Origin: an uncultured Brevibacillus sp.
GTDB lineage: Bacteria; Bacillota; Bacilli; Brevibacillales; Brevibacillaceae
Assembly: GCF_947502445.1 (NCBI RefSeq)
Contig: NZ_CANMZW010000012.1
Span: 62,001-126,000 of the forward strand
Direction: 5' to 3'
DNA length: 64,000 nt
In this document: positions 33,986 to 42,562 of the stretch, in pieces
How the letters are laid out: each line of letters opens with the position of its first letter
How positions within the stretch are numbered: position 1 is the first letter of the stretch
Translations under genes and position numbers: made by a program
The notes under the pieces: generated by a model
Databases searched by the model: none
What the model was told of the DNA's origin: nothing
The model's input: only the letters and a program-made list of their open reading frames with translations

Positions 33986-34001
33986 AGCAAGAGACATGCC
34001 A
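33986..34001 (-). promoter_or_regulatory. Sigma-54 (-24/-12) promoter of the formamidase operon
   Basis: TGGCATGTCTCTTGCT on the minus strand matches the sigma-54 consensus TGGCACGNNNNTTGCW at every defined position except C to T. GG and GC have the required 10-base gap. It lies about 56 bases before the fmdA start, giving a leader of about 45 bases. Confidence 0.9.
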
Positions 34002-34204
34002 ACTGCCTTGTCTTTCTCTGCTGTTTGGAAAGCAGTTCATTTTTTCTCATAAAATGAAATTTCCTACTAATTTCGAGCGTGTGATGACCGAATAATGGAA
34101 GTAAGAAAGCTGTTGCAAAATACATCAGTCACCCCTTTATCTAGCTCCCCGTTTTTCCACCACATCCCTTGCCCTACACCATTGCCGGGTAATAGTCTCG
34201 CTTT

Positions 34205-35935
34205 TTGTTTCAAAATCGGACACTTGTCGCAAGATCGGACAACAATCACACGCCAAGAAGGGATGCGATACAAATTATTGAAGTCGGCGTGCTACTCTCG
34301 TTAACTGGGACTCCATCCGACATCAGGCGATCACAGCACCGCACAATCTCTCAAGCCTTGGTTCATCCAGACCTCACTCAAGATACAGCTGTCCTTCCCT
34401 TTTCCTATGTCGTTCGAGATATTCAATCTGATCCGTTTGTTTGTGCCGCTCAGGTCATTGCGCTAGCCCAGCAGGGTATCAAGCTATTTTTGGGAGTCAT
34501 CACTCCCTCCTGCATGCAAATCATCCTGCCGATTCTTCAGCAGTACGACTGCCATTTATTCAATCGTTCCTTCCATGAAAAAAAGGGCTCGTCCCCTATC
34601 GTTATCCATCATACCGACTATCGCGACACAGGAAAGCTAGCAGAGGCTATATCGAACATCGCGTCCCGCTTTCCAACAGAACTCATCCCAGTCCATCATC
34701 CTCTTCCAGAATCCGTGCCTGATTGGAAAACGCTTCTATTCGCATGGGGTGAACAGAGCCAGGAATACATAATTGCGATAAGCCATACACGAGTCGTGCT
34801 CTATGCGAACCGTCCTTCGCGCGAGCAGTTTTCCCTTCGGCCAGGGACGATCCTGGAGGATGAATGGGATGAGCAGATTCTCCGCTTGTGGACAATCGAG
34901 ACGCTGGACGTGGGCGAGAACGCTGCGTACCGTCTCTTACTCATTCGTCCGCGAGCTTCCTTTCACTCCGGGCCGATCGATCCCTTCCCAGCAATCGCGA
35001 CCAACAGTCCGCGTTACAAGGCTCAGCTAAAAACGGCTTCGATCGCCGCTTTATCTGGGTCAAATACGTTGTTGCTGGGAGAAACAGGCTCAGGAAAAGA
35101 AGTGCTTGCTCGCGCCATTCACGAAAGCAGCTCGCGTAAGAATGGACCATTCATTGCTGTAAATATAGCGTGCTTGCCACGCGATTTGATTGCCAGTGAA
35201 TTGTTTGGATATACAGACGGGGCGTTTACCGGAGCTAAAAAAGGAGGATATATCGGGAAATTTGAAGCTGCCAGCAAGGGAACACTCTTTCTGGACGAAA
35301 TTGGTGAGATGCCCATAGACCAACAAGTGCTGCTGCTCCGCGTGTTAGAAGAACGTAAAGTGATGAGGCTGGGGTCCCATGATGAAAAACAGTTGGATGT
35401 ACGAATCATTGCTGCCATCAATCGCCAGCTGGATCAAGAAGTAAAAGCAGGGCGGTTTCGTGCTGACCTGTATTATCGGCTGAACGTTTTACAAATTTGT
35501 ATTCCGCCTCTGCGTGATCGAAAGGAGGACATCGCTCCACTCGCTCACGTTTTTCGAAAGCAGCTCCATGAGCAGTACGGTGCTGGACCGGCTGGCATTC
35601 GTGACGATGCGTTGCTTGCTTTTAGTCAGTACACATGGCCCGGTAATGTGCGTGAGCTGCGCAATATGATGGAACGAGCCTTTTTGCTTGCTTTTCACGA
35701 ACCTGCGATCACGTCTCGCCATCTCCCCCTCGAATGGCACACTTCGAAATCTGAAAAGGACGAAGCGGCAGCAACTCCCCTAACACAGGAGCATTCACTT
35801 CTGCGAAACGTAGAAAGGCAAACGATCCAGCAAGCACTAAGTGAAGCTCACTCTCTCAGTGCAGCTGCCAAAAAGCTGGGATGCGCCAGAAGCACGCTCT
35901 ATCGAAAAATCAGAGAGCTTGGTCTTTCGACATAA
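34205..35935 (+). CDS. Sigma-54-dependent activator with AmiC-like N-terminal sensor
   Basis: Up to 576 residues. The N-terminal part (about 26-140, IIEVGVLLSLTGTPSD...) looks like the first lobe of an AmiC/Peripla_BP_6 amide-binding protein. A linker region follows (about 170-265). The AAA+ domain has Walker A GETGSGKE, the sigma-54 contact loop GAFTGA, Walker B LFLDEIGE and an arginine-finger region. A Fis-type HTH ends the protein (LSAAAKKLGCARSTLYRKIR). It must activate the divergent sigma-54 promoter. The start is unresolved: the TTG at 34205 has no ribosome site and overlaps likely enhancer repeats. A GTG at 34289 or a non-standard start near 34268 after AGAAGGG are alternatives. Confidence 0.88.
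   Translation: MFQNRTLVARSDNNHTPRRDAIQIIEVGVLLSLTGTPSDIRRSQHRTISQALVHPDLTQDTAVLPFSYVVRDIQSDPFVCAAQVIALAQQGIKLFLGVITPSCMQIILPILQQYDCHLFNRSFHEKKGSSPIVIHHTDYRDTGKLAEAISNIASRFPTELIPVHHPLPESVPDWKTLLFAWGEQSQEYIIAISHTRVVLYANRPSREQFSLRPGTILEDEWDEQILRLWTIETLDVGENAAYRLLLIRPRASFHSGPIDPFPAIATNSPRYKAQLKTASIAALSGSNTLLLGETGSGKEVLARAIHESSSRKNGPFIAVNIACLPRDLIASELFGYTDGAFTGAKKGGYIGKFEAASKGTLFLDEIGEMPIDQQVLLLRVLEERKVMRLGSHDEKQLDVRIIAAINRQLDQEVKAGRFRADLYYRLNVLQICIPPLRDRKEDIAPLAHVFRKQLHEQYGAGPAGIRDDALLAFSQYTWPGNVRELRNMMERAFLLAFHEPAITSRHLPLEWHTSKSEKDEAAATPLTQEHSLLRNVERQTIQQALSEAHSLSAAAKKLGCARSTLYRKIRELGLST
34215..34242. promoter_or_regulatory. Candidate upstream activator site for the sigma-54 regulator
   Basis: ATCGGACA occurs twice (34215-34222 and 34234-34241), 19 bases apart. 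TTGTC-N9-GACAA (34224-34242) is an inverted repeat. The site is about 220 bases upstream of the sigma-54 promoter, the usual enhancer distance. Confidence 0.55.
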
Positions 35936-36096
35936 CTGCTTACGAGACGAGCCTTCTATATTTTGTAAACTCAAAAAAACAGACCTTTTGTTCTGAAACA
36001 AAGGTGTACTTGCCAATTACACCTTGATCCGCTTCGTCATAGTCTCTTCTCTCGTCTTAGGAAACACTTATCATATGCATATTTTCACTCTCTTGA

Positions 36097-36142
36097 CCAC
36101 AAAGAAAAAGTAGGTATTAATCAGTTACTTTTCCTTTGTGGT
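36097..36142. terminator. Bidirectional terminator
   Basis: ACCACAAAGAAAAAGTA and TACTTTTCCTTTGTGGT form a long stem followed by TTTTTATTCG. It separates the sigma-54 activator gene from the convergent AT-rich gene. Confidence 0.8.
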
Positions 36143-36165
36143 TTTTATTCGTTATGGATAGAATT

Positions 36166-36867
36166 TTATCGAACACTTATCTTCCTCTCAATGAGGTATT
36201 TCTTTACTTCAGTTAATTTTTTCCATTTTCCATTATCTAAGACGAACTTAGCAGCAGTACTTTCTCCATCTTTATTTTGCTTTAGAACATAGACATTCTC
36301 TTTTGAATCATGAAGATAGATCTGTGGTATCGCATCACCCACTTCAATATTATTTGTAATTTCGTAAATTTCAGTGAATAGATCCTGATCTAATTTGAAG
36401 ATTTCAGTCTTACTTACTTTTGTGTATTCAGAGAGATCGATACTAGTATCTTCAACAATAGAATTCACAATCTTAGCTACTTCAGCTTCATATTGTTCAA
36501 TTCCTATGCGCAGTTCTCTCGTTTGCTTTGATTCGGCTATAGTATTTTCTTGTTCGGAAGAAAACGTTTTCCAATCAGCAGGATTGTATGAAACAAAATC
36601 TTCGGACTCTTCAAAATCAGTTATTTTATTTAGATAGCCTGCTTTCCCACTCCTTGATATTTTTACTTCGGTTGCCAATTCACTTTTCGGAAAGTTTTTC
36701 ACATTAGAAGTAGTATGTGCATTGTAACTTAGTGTGTAATCAGAAGATGTCGCACCATCAATTGTAATATAAGACGAATATGACTTTATTGCAGCAAAAG
36801 TATCACTACTAGAAACCAAAATTGTACCAAAAACAGTGAGAATCAAAGCCTTTTTAAACATTTTCAC
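36166..36867 (-). CDS. Secreted protein of unknown function, AT-rich
   Basis: About 233 residues with a signal peptide (KKALILTVFGTILVSSSDTFA, cleaved about residue 26). A Ser/Tyr-rich start of the mature chain and an acidic middle (FEESEDFVSYNPADWKTFSS) follow. No enzymatic motif is seen and I do not recognise a family. AGAGGTG is 8 bases before the GTG at 36867; an ATG two codons later is possible. Base composition is clearly more AT-rich than the neighbours, and flanking DNA holds nothing recognisable, which suggests recent acquisition. Confidence 0.6.
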   Translation of the reverse strand: MKMFKKALILTVFGTILVSSSDTFAAIKSYSSYITIDGATSSDYTLSYNAHTTSNVKNFPKSELATEVKISRSGKAGYLNKITDFEESEDFVSYNPADWKTFSSEQENTIAESKQTRELRIGIEQYEAEVAKIVNSIVEDTSIDLSEYTKVSKTEIFKLDQDLFTEIYEITNNIEVGDAIPQIYLHDSKENVYVLKQNKDGESTAAKFVLDNGKWKKLTEVKKYLIERKISVR

Positions 36868-36897
36868 AAAAACAACACCTCTTTTCGATGGATGCAA

Positions 36898-37392
36898 TCT
36901 CTACATCTTCTTTTGTCGCTAATGAAATCGATCTGCTGCTGAAACTATTGGCTTACAATTTAATCGAGCGATTTATGGCAAGTTTTTGTGATCCTGAAAA
37001 TGGCTGACGCATTTCACAATAAGCAGAGTTGGAAGCGAATTACGAACAAGGGCGCTATGCTATCGCGAACGATTTCCATAGAAATACATGGAAATACTAA
37101 TGCCCGTTACGATGGGGAGGGGAATCTTATCTCCATTTATGTCTATTTCTTTTCCAGTAGCTTGAATGAAAATGAAAGACGTCAGATTTCACGTAAAACA
37201 CACGTTAATCTGACGTACTTTCGAAATTCGGGATTATCTATATTTCGGTGATACAAAATATCTAGCGCGTGTAGCGTTATATTTTACAACACAGTTAACA
37301 AAGGCTTTAGTCCTGGTAATTTTACCCGACTATTTGTGACGAGTTCTTTATCGTGATAAATGGGGTATGACACCTTGGTCTGCTCTCGTGAA
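36898..37392. other. AT-rich intergenic stretch
   Basis: About 500 bases with no supported gene. A plus-strand frame at 36988-37251 has no ribosome binding site and no recognisable product. Confidence 0.5.
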
Positions 37393-38112
37393 TTATTCAC
37401 TTAAATCAGCATTGTGGTAAACCTGCTGCACATCGTCCAGGTCTTCCAAAGCATCGATCAGCTTTTCGAATTGAGCTTGTACATCTTCTGGCAGCTGTAC
37501 ATCATTTTGCGCCAGCATGGTTAGCTCTGCTACGGAGAATTCTTTGATTCCGGCATTTTTGACAGCTTCCTGTACAGCATGGAACTGGTCTGGCTCCGCA
37601 TAAACGATGACGGTTTCATCCTCTTCTACGATGTCACGTACGTCTACATCAGCTTCCATCAAAATTTCGAGCACTTCGTCTGCTGACTTGCCCTCGAAAC
37701 CAATTACAGCAGTAGCATCGAACATGTAGGCAACCGAACCACTTACTCCCATGTTTCCACCGTTTTTATTGAAGGCAGCACGTACTTCAGAAGCTGTGCG
37801 ATTTACATTATTGGTCAACGCATCGACGATAATCATGGAGCCATTTGGTCCAAAGCCTTCATAGCGAAGCTCATCGTAGTTTTCCTCTCCGCCGCCTTTT
37901 GCTTTCTCAATGGCGCGGTCAATAATCGCTCTCGGTACGTTGTACGTTTTGGCACGCTCCAGTACAACCTTCAAGGCACGATTGGACTCTGGATCAGGTT
38001 CACCCTGCTTGGCAGCGACGTAAATCTCTTTCCCGAACTTCGCATAGACGCGGCTCGTGCTCGCATCCTTGGACGCTTTTTTCTCCTTGATGTTATTCCA
38101 CTTACGACCCAT
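37393..38112 (-). CDS. YebC/PmpR-family regulatory or translation factor (YeeI type)
   Basis: 239 residues. Characteristic YebC sequences are all present: [57 protein letters not shown] and [19 protein letters not shown]. It is the YeeI-like paralogue common in Bacillales rather than the longer YrbC/YebC form. The family has been described as DNA-binding regulators and, more recently, as helping ribosomes at polyproline or related stalls; which applies here is not known. Monocistronic. Confidence 0.93.
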   Translation of the reverse strand: MGRKWNNIKEKKASKDASTSRVYAKFGKEIYVAAKQGEPDPESNRALKVVLERAKTYNVPRAIIDRAIEKAKGGGEENYDELRYEGFGPNGSMIIVDALTNNVNRTASEVRAAFNKNGGNMGVSGSVAYMFDATAVIGFEGKSADEVLEILMEADVDVRDIVEEDETVIVYAEPDQFHAVQEAVKNAGIKEFSVAELTMLAQNDVQLPEDVQAQFEKLIDALEDLDDVQQVYHNADLSE

Positions 38113-38550
38113 ACAGTCCCACTCTCTTTCCTAACACGATTAAATGAATGAAATAGAAACCTAGTCTCTCCTGTACTTTTACAAGAAAAGATTATACATC
38201 AATTGAAACGTCATGTTTGCAGTAAATCAGAAAAAACTAGGGCATCTCGCAAGCTTTTGTGAGCATACTCCTAGTGTGCCTTCTTTTATTATATCATTTT
38301 CAGGGGTACCTACTCTAGAGGTGCATCAGAAAAACCCGCAAAGCGCTGATAGATAAAAGAGAGTAGCTATCTGGATAGGCGTGCACAGCTTTGCACCCAG
38401 TATTTCACCGAGAAAAACGGCAGCATGCACGCGACCAGTAAAGGCAGATCCTCCAAACCACTACTCCCCATGCTTGTATCTTATACGAATTCTCTTGAAC
38501 AGGAAATGTAATGTAACGCTATCGAAGCGTACAATCCGATCCAACTCGAA
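38113..38550. other. Intergenic stretch
   Basis: About 440 bases upstream of the YebC-family gene with no supported gene. It should contain that gene's promoter, but I see no confident -35/-10 pair. Confidence 0.4.
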
Positions 38551-38551
38551 T

Positions 38552-38580
38552 AAAGGAGCCCTGTACCAAAAGGCTCCTTT
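38552..38580. terminator. Hairpin terminator-like element
   Basis: AAAGGAGCC and GGCTCCTTT form a perfect 9-bp stem with flanking T or A bases, about 55 bases beyond the end of the HTH regulator gene on the minus strand. Confidence 0.6.
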
Positions 38581-38633
38581 CCTATTTGGGACAACCCTCT
38601 ACTTACAAGTGCCATCCCCGTTCATTCGCACAA

Positions 38634-39302
38634 TCACTTAGTAGTGTCTTCCGTTTTGATCCAATACACACAGCGATTGTCGCCTTTCAGGATATGCTCG
38701 CCTCTTGAGACATGCGTACCATCTCCAAGAACATCCTGGAACATTTCCAGCTCTTTCTTGCAAATATCCGTACAAGCTTTGGCAGCCTCGCAAATCGGAC
38801 AATGCTTCTCCACAAAGTAAAACGAGCCATCGGGATTCTCAATAGTTTCTGCCATATATCCTTCAGCTGTTCGGGATTCCGCGAGGGCCTCTAATTTTTC
38901 CTTCAACGGAAGAGTCACCAGTGCTTTGCTCTGATATTCCTTGATTAGCTTGCTGTTTCGGATCTCCAGCAGCTTATCTAAGCCTTCTTCTCCGAACGCT
39001 TCCTTCATTGATTCGATCAAGCTGACAGTAAGATCAGCGTACCCGTCGGGAAAAAGCCGATTTGCCTCGGTGGTAAGCCTCCACAGCTTTGCAGGTCGGC
39101 CCATCGCTCTGGCTTCTTCCGTAAATGTAACCAGCTCTTGCTCTTGCAAATCGTACAAATGCTGGCGTACAGCCATCGCAGTAACTCCAAGCTCGCTTGC
39201 CAAGTGATTGGCATCCATAGGTCCGGCATGCTTGAGCAATTTTACTATGGCTCTTCTTGTTCTTTCGGTACCTTCTTTTGCCTGAGAATTCGCTTTTTTC
39301 AT
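38634..39302 (-). CDS. SufR-like HTH regulator with C-terminal cysteine cluster
   Basis: 222 residues. The N-terminal winged helix (about 15-80: TRRAIVKLLKHAGPMDANHL, LGVTAMAVRQHLYDLQEQEL) is followed by a helical region. The C-terminal motif has four cysteines (HCPICEAAKACTDIC and RCVYW), as in SufR-type Fe-S-sensing repressors. The ATG at 39302 follows AAGGTGA. It is divergent from a broken MFS transporter gene whose promoter carries a palindrome, so it was probably that transporter's repressor. Cofactor content is inference. Confidence 0.85.
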   Translation of the reverse strand: MKKANSQAKEGTERTRRAIVKLLKHAGPMDANHLASELGVTAMAVRQHLYDLQEQELVTFTEEARAMGRPAKLWRLTTEANRLFPDGYADLTVSLIESMKEAFGEEGLDKLLEIRNSKLIKEYQSKALVTLPLKEKLEALAESRTAEGYMAETIENPDGSFYFVEKHCPICEAAKACTDICKKELEMFQDVLGDGTHVSRGEHILKGDNRCVYWIKTEDTTK

Positions 39303-39349
39303 TGCATTCACCTTCATCTTTGGCTCTTATTGACATTATAAAAAAAATA

Positions 39350-39377
39350 TTGACAAAGTCAAAATTGCTGGTATATT
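39350..39377 (+). promoter_or_regulatory. Sigma-A promoter with operator palindrome
   Basis: TTGACA (39350-39355), a 16-base spacer and TATATT (39372-39377). The palindrome TTGACAAAGTCAA overlaps the -35. A second palindrome CTTTATAAAG lies about 20 bases downstream. These are likely sites of the divergent SufR-like regulator. Confidence 0.7.
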
Positions 39378-39461
39378 TTGTTTGTAAAGATTTAACTTTA
39401 TAAAGAATTTATTTTAAAAAACATCCGGATACGACATGAACTTTACCATTCTTGAGGAAAG

Positions 39462-39874
39462 GTGAACAGTTTGTCATCCGGACAAAGCATTTTTGGACCA
39501 CGCTATCTCGCATTATCGATTGGCATTATTTTGGCAGCAATGACGATCGGGTTTGAAGGTTTAGCCGTAACAACGGTTGCCCCCGCCATTGCTACGTTCT
39601 CAGAACTTTTACAAAAGGATTATCTGCCGACTCAGCCGGACTGATCGTAGCTAGTGCAGCCCTGAGCTGGTGCATCGTAGCCATTTTGCAGGCACGCTGG
39701 GACGCGGCAGATCAGGGAAGAGGTCGAAATAAACGAATCATTGCTGGATTGGCGGGGATGTCCATGGAGTCTGGAATTACAGTCGCTATGGTGTTTAACC
39801 TGCTATTGGTATTGCTCAGTTTGTTTGCGAGCGGGCGAACCAGGCATACCCAGTCGGCAAACCACTCCTCTTGA
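39462..39874 (+). pseudogene. MFS transporter with internal deletion and frameshift
   Basis: The first frame gives the first membrane helix of an MFS drug exporter (PRYLALSIGIILAAMTIGFE, then LAVTTVAPAIA). Shortly after 39610 another frame continues with LSADSAGLIVASAALSWCIV and a final helix VAMVFNLLLVLLSLFASG before the stop at 39874. About 300 middle residues are missing. AGGAAAGG precedes a TTG at 39471 (GTG at 39462 is nearby). It cannot transport. Confidence 0.75.
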
Positions 39875-39884
39875 TGCGAAAAAA

Positions 39885-39904
39885 GGGCTGCCTCTGAGCA
39901 GCCC
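39885..39904 (-). terminator. Terminator of the SelO gene
   Basis: GGGCTGC and GCAGCCC form a short GC-rich stem followed by TTTTTTCGC on the minus strand. Confidence 0.7.
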
Positions 39905-39938
39905 TCCTACAAAGCCTTATCATTCGATTTGCTTTCAA

Positions 39939-41408
39939 TCAAGTACCACAATACGTCTGGTAAGGGCGATTCGAGCATGGCGGCAGTGCGGAAAATTCCT
40001 CTTGTTCAGGCGAGTAGGCGTACGGGTCTGCCAGTACAGCCAGCAACTGCTTCATTACACTGTAGTCACCTTTTTGTACCGCCGCCTCCAGCGCCTCTTC
40101 TACCCGGTAGTTGCGTGGAATGACCGCCGGATTGCTGCTGCGCATGAGCTGAAGGGAATCTGCTTTTGACTCCTTTTGTCTGGTAAGTCTTGTTTGCCAC
40201 TGCTCATGCCACTGAGTGAATTCCTCCGTGCCAAAAAGAGGCGTTTCCTCCGGTTTCTCCAAGGTCAATGCGCGGAATGAATTTGTAAAATCTGCACGCT
40301 CTTTTTGCATGATACTGAGTAATCCTTCAATCAAAGCTTCGTCCTCTGGCTCTTCATTAAAAATACCGAGCTTCGCTCTCATCCCGCTCACCCAGTTGCT
40401 GCGATACTGCTCTGCAAATTGCGAAATCGCTTCCTCTCCTAATTTGAGAGCCTGCTCTTCGCTGCTATCCAATAGCGGCAACAAGGTTTCGGCAAAACGC
40501 GCGAGGTTCCAGACAGCAATATACGGCTGATTGCCGTATGCATAGCGGCCTTGCGTATCAATGGAGCTGAAAACAGTCTCCGGGTCGTAGGCATCCATGA
40601 AGGCACAGGGGCCATAATCGATCGTTTCTCCACTCAGGGCCATGTTGTCCGTGTTCATTACCCCGTGAATAAACCCGACGAGCTGCCATTTGGCAATCAG
40701 CGCAGCCTGACGCTTGATTACCTGTTTGAGTAAGAAAAGATAGCGGTTTTCCTCAGCCAGCCCTTCTGGATAATGTCTTTCCAGCGTGTAGTCAGCCAAA
40801 GCTCGCAGCTCCTGCTCCGAGCACCATGCCGCAGCGTATTGAAAGGTACCTACACGGATATGACTAGCTGCCACACGGGTCAAAACGGCGCCCGGCTGCA
40901 CTGTTTCACGATAGATTGGCTCACCTGTAGATACAACCGCCAAGCTTCGTGTGGTCGGAATCCCAAGTCCATGCATCGCTTCACTGATGATATACTCGCG
41001 CAGCATCGGTCCAAGGGCCGCTTTCCCATCCCCTCGACGTGAATAGGGAGTTCGGCCTGATCCCTTCAGCTGAATATCAAATCGTTCACCGTTCGGGGTG
41101 ATTTGTTCGCTTAACAGCAGAGCCCGCCCGTCTCCGAGCATCGTAAAGTGCCCGAATTGATGGCCCGCATAAGCTTGTGCAAGCGGAAAAGCTCCTTCTG
41201 GGGTTTCGTTTCCAGCTAGTACGTCAGCTGCTTGCTCTAGTCCCTGGACCTTCAAGCCCAAGGCTGCTGCCAATGGTTCATTAAGCATGATGACCTGTGG
41301 TGAGCCTACAGGACTTTGGTTAACCTTGGTAAAAAAAGTAGTCGGCAGACTCGCATAACTATTGTCAAAGTTCCATCCTGGCTCTACTCTCGCTTGATTA
41401 TCGGTCAT
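39939..41408 (-). CDS. selO: SelO/YdiU protein adenylyltransferase
   Basis: 489-residue pseudokinase-fold enzyme that transfers AMP to Ser, Thr or Tyr of proteins, linked to redox stress. Family hallmarks are [40 protein letters not shown] and [20 protein letters not shown] with the catalytic Asp-Asn pair. No selenocysteine is needed in this version. AAGGAG lies before the ATG. The C-terminus ends [11 protein letters not shown], slightly different from the usual ending with a Sec/Cys motif but normal in length. Monocistronic. Confidence 0.95.
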   Translation of the reverse strand: MTDNQARVEPGWNFDNSYASLPTTFFTKVNQSPVGSPQVIMLNEPLAAALGLKVQGLEQAADVLAGNETPEGAFPLAQAYAGHQFGHFTMLGDGRALLLSEQITPNGERFDIQLKGSGRTPYSRRGDGKAALGPMLREYIISEAMHGLGIPTTRSLAVVSTGEPIYRETVQPGAVLTRVAASHIRVGTFQYAAAWCSEQELRALADYTLERHYPEGLAEENRYLFLLKQVIKRQAALIAKWQLVGFIHGVMNTDNMALSGETIDYGPCAFMDAYDPETVFSSIDTQGRYAYGNQPYIAVWNLARFAETLLPLLDSSEEQALKLGEEAISQFAEQYRSNWVSGMRAKLGIFNEEPEDEALIEGLLSIMQKERADFTNSFRALTLEKPEETPLFGTEEFTQWHEQWQTRLTRQKESKADSLQLMRSSNPAVIPRNYRVEEALEAAVQKGDYSVMKQLLAVLADPYAYSPEQEEFSALPPCSNRPYQTYCGT

Positions 41409-41655
41409 GGCAACTCCTTATAAACGATATTTTTAGGCACTCTTCTTTCCACCTCAAGGAGCCTTTTTAGTGTTTACTTCTTCCAATTTATTATAAGCCT
41501 TTTGCTACCCCGCGTCCTGACATTCTCATTATCAGTAACACTTTAGCGGCTTTGCTCACTGGTCATGGCTGAAAGAAGATTTCCATATCGTATTCTACCG
41601 TTTGGAAACGCGAGCAGCTCCCGTCCGGGCTTTTACCAGGGATAGAAACTCCAAA

Positions 41656-42297
41656 CTAGGTATTGGAGGCAGATGCTCGAATCAGGTACACACATTGCCT
41701 TGCTCCTTTGGCTACGCAATCTGGCCGCTCTACCTGTGCTGCCAGCAGCATTTGATAGGAGCTAAGCTCTCGTTCACAAATCACCTCATAGCGATTCGCA
41801 ATTTTAAAGTAAGGACAATTATGCTGGGTCATCGTAAAGGTATTTTCGCTATGCTGCTCCCATTTGGTCATGAAGCCATTCGCATCCTGAATTTCTGCGA
41901 GCTCTGCCACTCTGGCAGAAAGGTCCTTGCCCTGCATTCTCGCTTCATATCTTTCCATAAATCTTTCCTGCTGTCTTTTGAAAAAATCGGAGAGTCTGTC
42001 TTCTCCCTCTTCGATGGCCATATGATCAAGCAGTTCTAAGGCTAATTGCCCGTAATCACTAGGAAACTGCTCCTGTCCAAGTAGCGTCAAGGAATAATAA
42101 TGCATCGGTCTGCCAGGCTGATGACGTCCAAGACTGTATTGAACGTAACCGTCCTTTTCCAGATGAACCATCTGTCTGCTTACAGCCACTTTCGTTAAAC
42201 CAAGCTTGTGCTGAAGTTCTTTTGTACTCATTTGGCCGTTCGTTTTTAGCAATAAAAGAATATAGTCACGTGTCGATAATCGCTTATTCATACTCAT
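41656..42297 (-). CDS. SufR-like HTH regulator (second copy)
   Basis: 213 residues. The winged helix occupies about 8-75 (RDYILLLLKTNGQMSTKELQ, LGLTKVAVSRQMVHLEKDGY). The C-terminal cysteine pattern NCPYF, VICERELSS, DCVAKGARQCVYL resembles the SufR/DtxR-like Fe-S regulators and parallels the gene at 38634. The start is uncertain because no good ribosome binding site precedes either ATG (42297 or 42291). It is divergent from murB but a link to murB is not evident. Confidence 0.8.
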   Translation of the reverse strand: MSMNKRLSTRDYILLLLKTNGQMSTKELQHKLGLTKVAVSRQMVHLEKDGYVQYSLGRHQPGRPMHYYSLTLLGQEQFPSDYGQLALELLDHMAIEEGEDRLSDFFKRQQERFMERYEARMQGKDLSARVAELAEIQDANGFMTKWEQHSENTFTMTQHNCPYFKIANRYEVICERELSSYQMLLAAQVERPDCVAKGARQCVYLIRASASNT

Positions 42298-42485
42298 TCA
42301 TCGACTGCCACAAGTACCAGGCTTCCTGTGGCAGTCATCCCTCCCCTCGTAATCAGCCTGACATCCGAGTTGTACCCGAAACCAAGCTAGTATTTCTATT
42401 CTGGCAGGATAATCGCATACATCGAGCTTTCCAACACCGAAGCAACAGGATTTGGCAGGTTCATTTTCAATACTAAACTTTTTTG

Positions 42486-42515
42486 TTGAATATGTTTAAT
42501 TTATTGTATTATACT
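42486..42515 (+). promoter_or_regulatory. Sigma-A promoter of murB
   Basis: TTGAAT (42486-42491), an 18-base spacer and TATACT (42510-42515), about 48 bases before the murB ATG. Confidence 0.6.
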
Positions 42516-42562
42516 GATGGTGAATTGTCGAGGAATCATTTTCCTAAAAGGTGGGTGAGATT

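Noticed and set aside
33986..34140. Second sigma-54 site around TTTTGCAAC upstream of fmdA
   Set aside because: The GG and GC elements are not 10 bases apart, unlike the good match at 33986-34001.
34095..34304. ATG at 34263 or an upstream ORF as start of the sigma-54 activator
   Set aside because: The frame is wrong and ends after 14 codons; the conserved activator sequence is in another frame.
36988..37251. 87-codon plus-strand frame
   Set aside because: No ribosome binding site, no recognisable domain, and composition of random AT-rich DNA.
38381..38641. 86-codon plus-strand frame before the SufR-like gene
   Set aside because: It contains the terminator hairpin and no plausible start signal.
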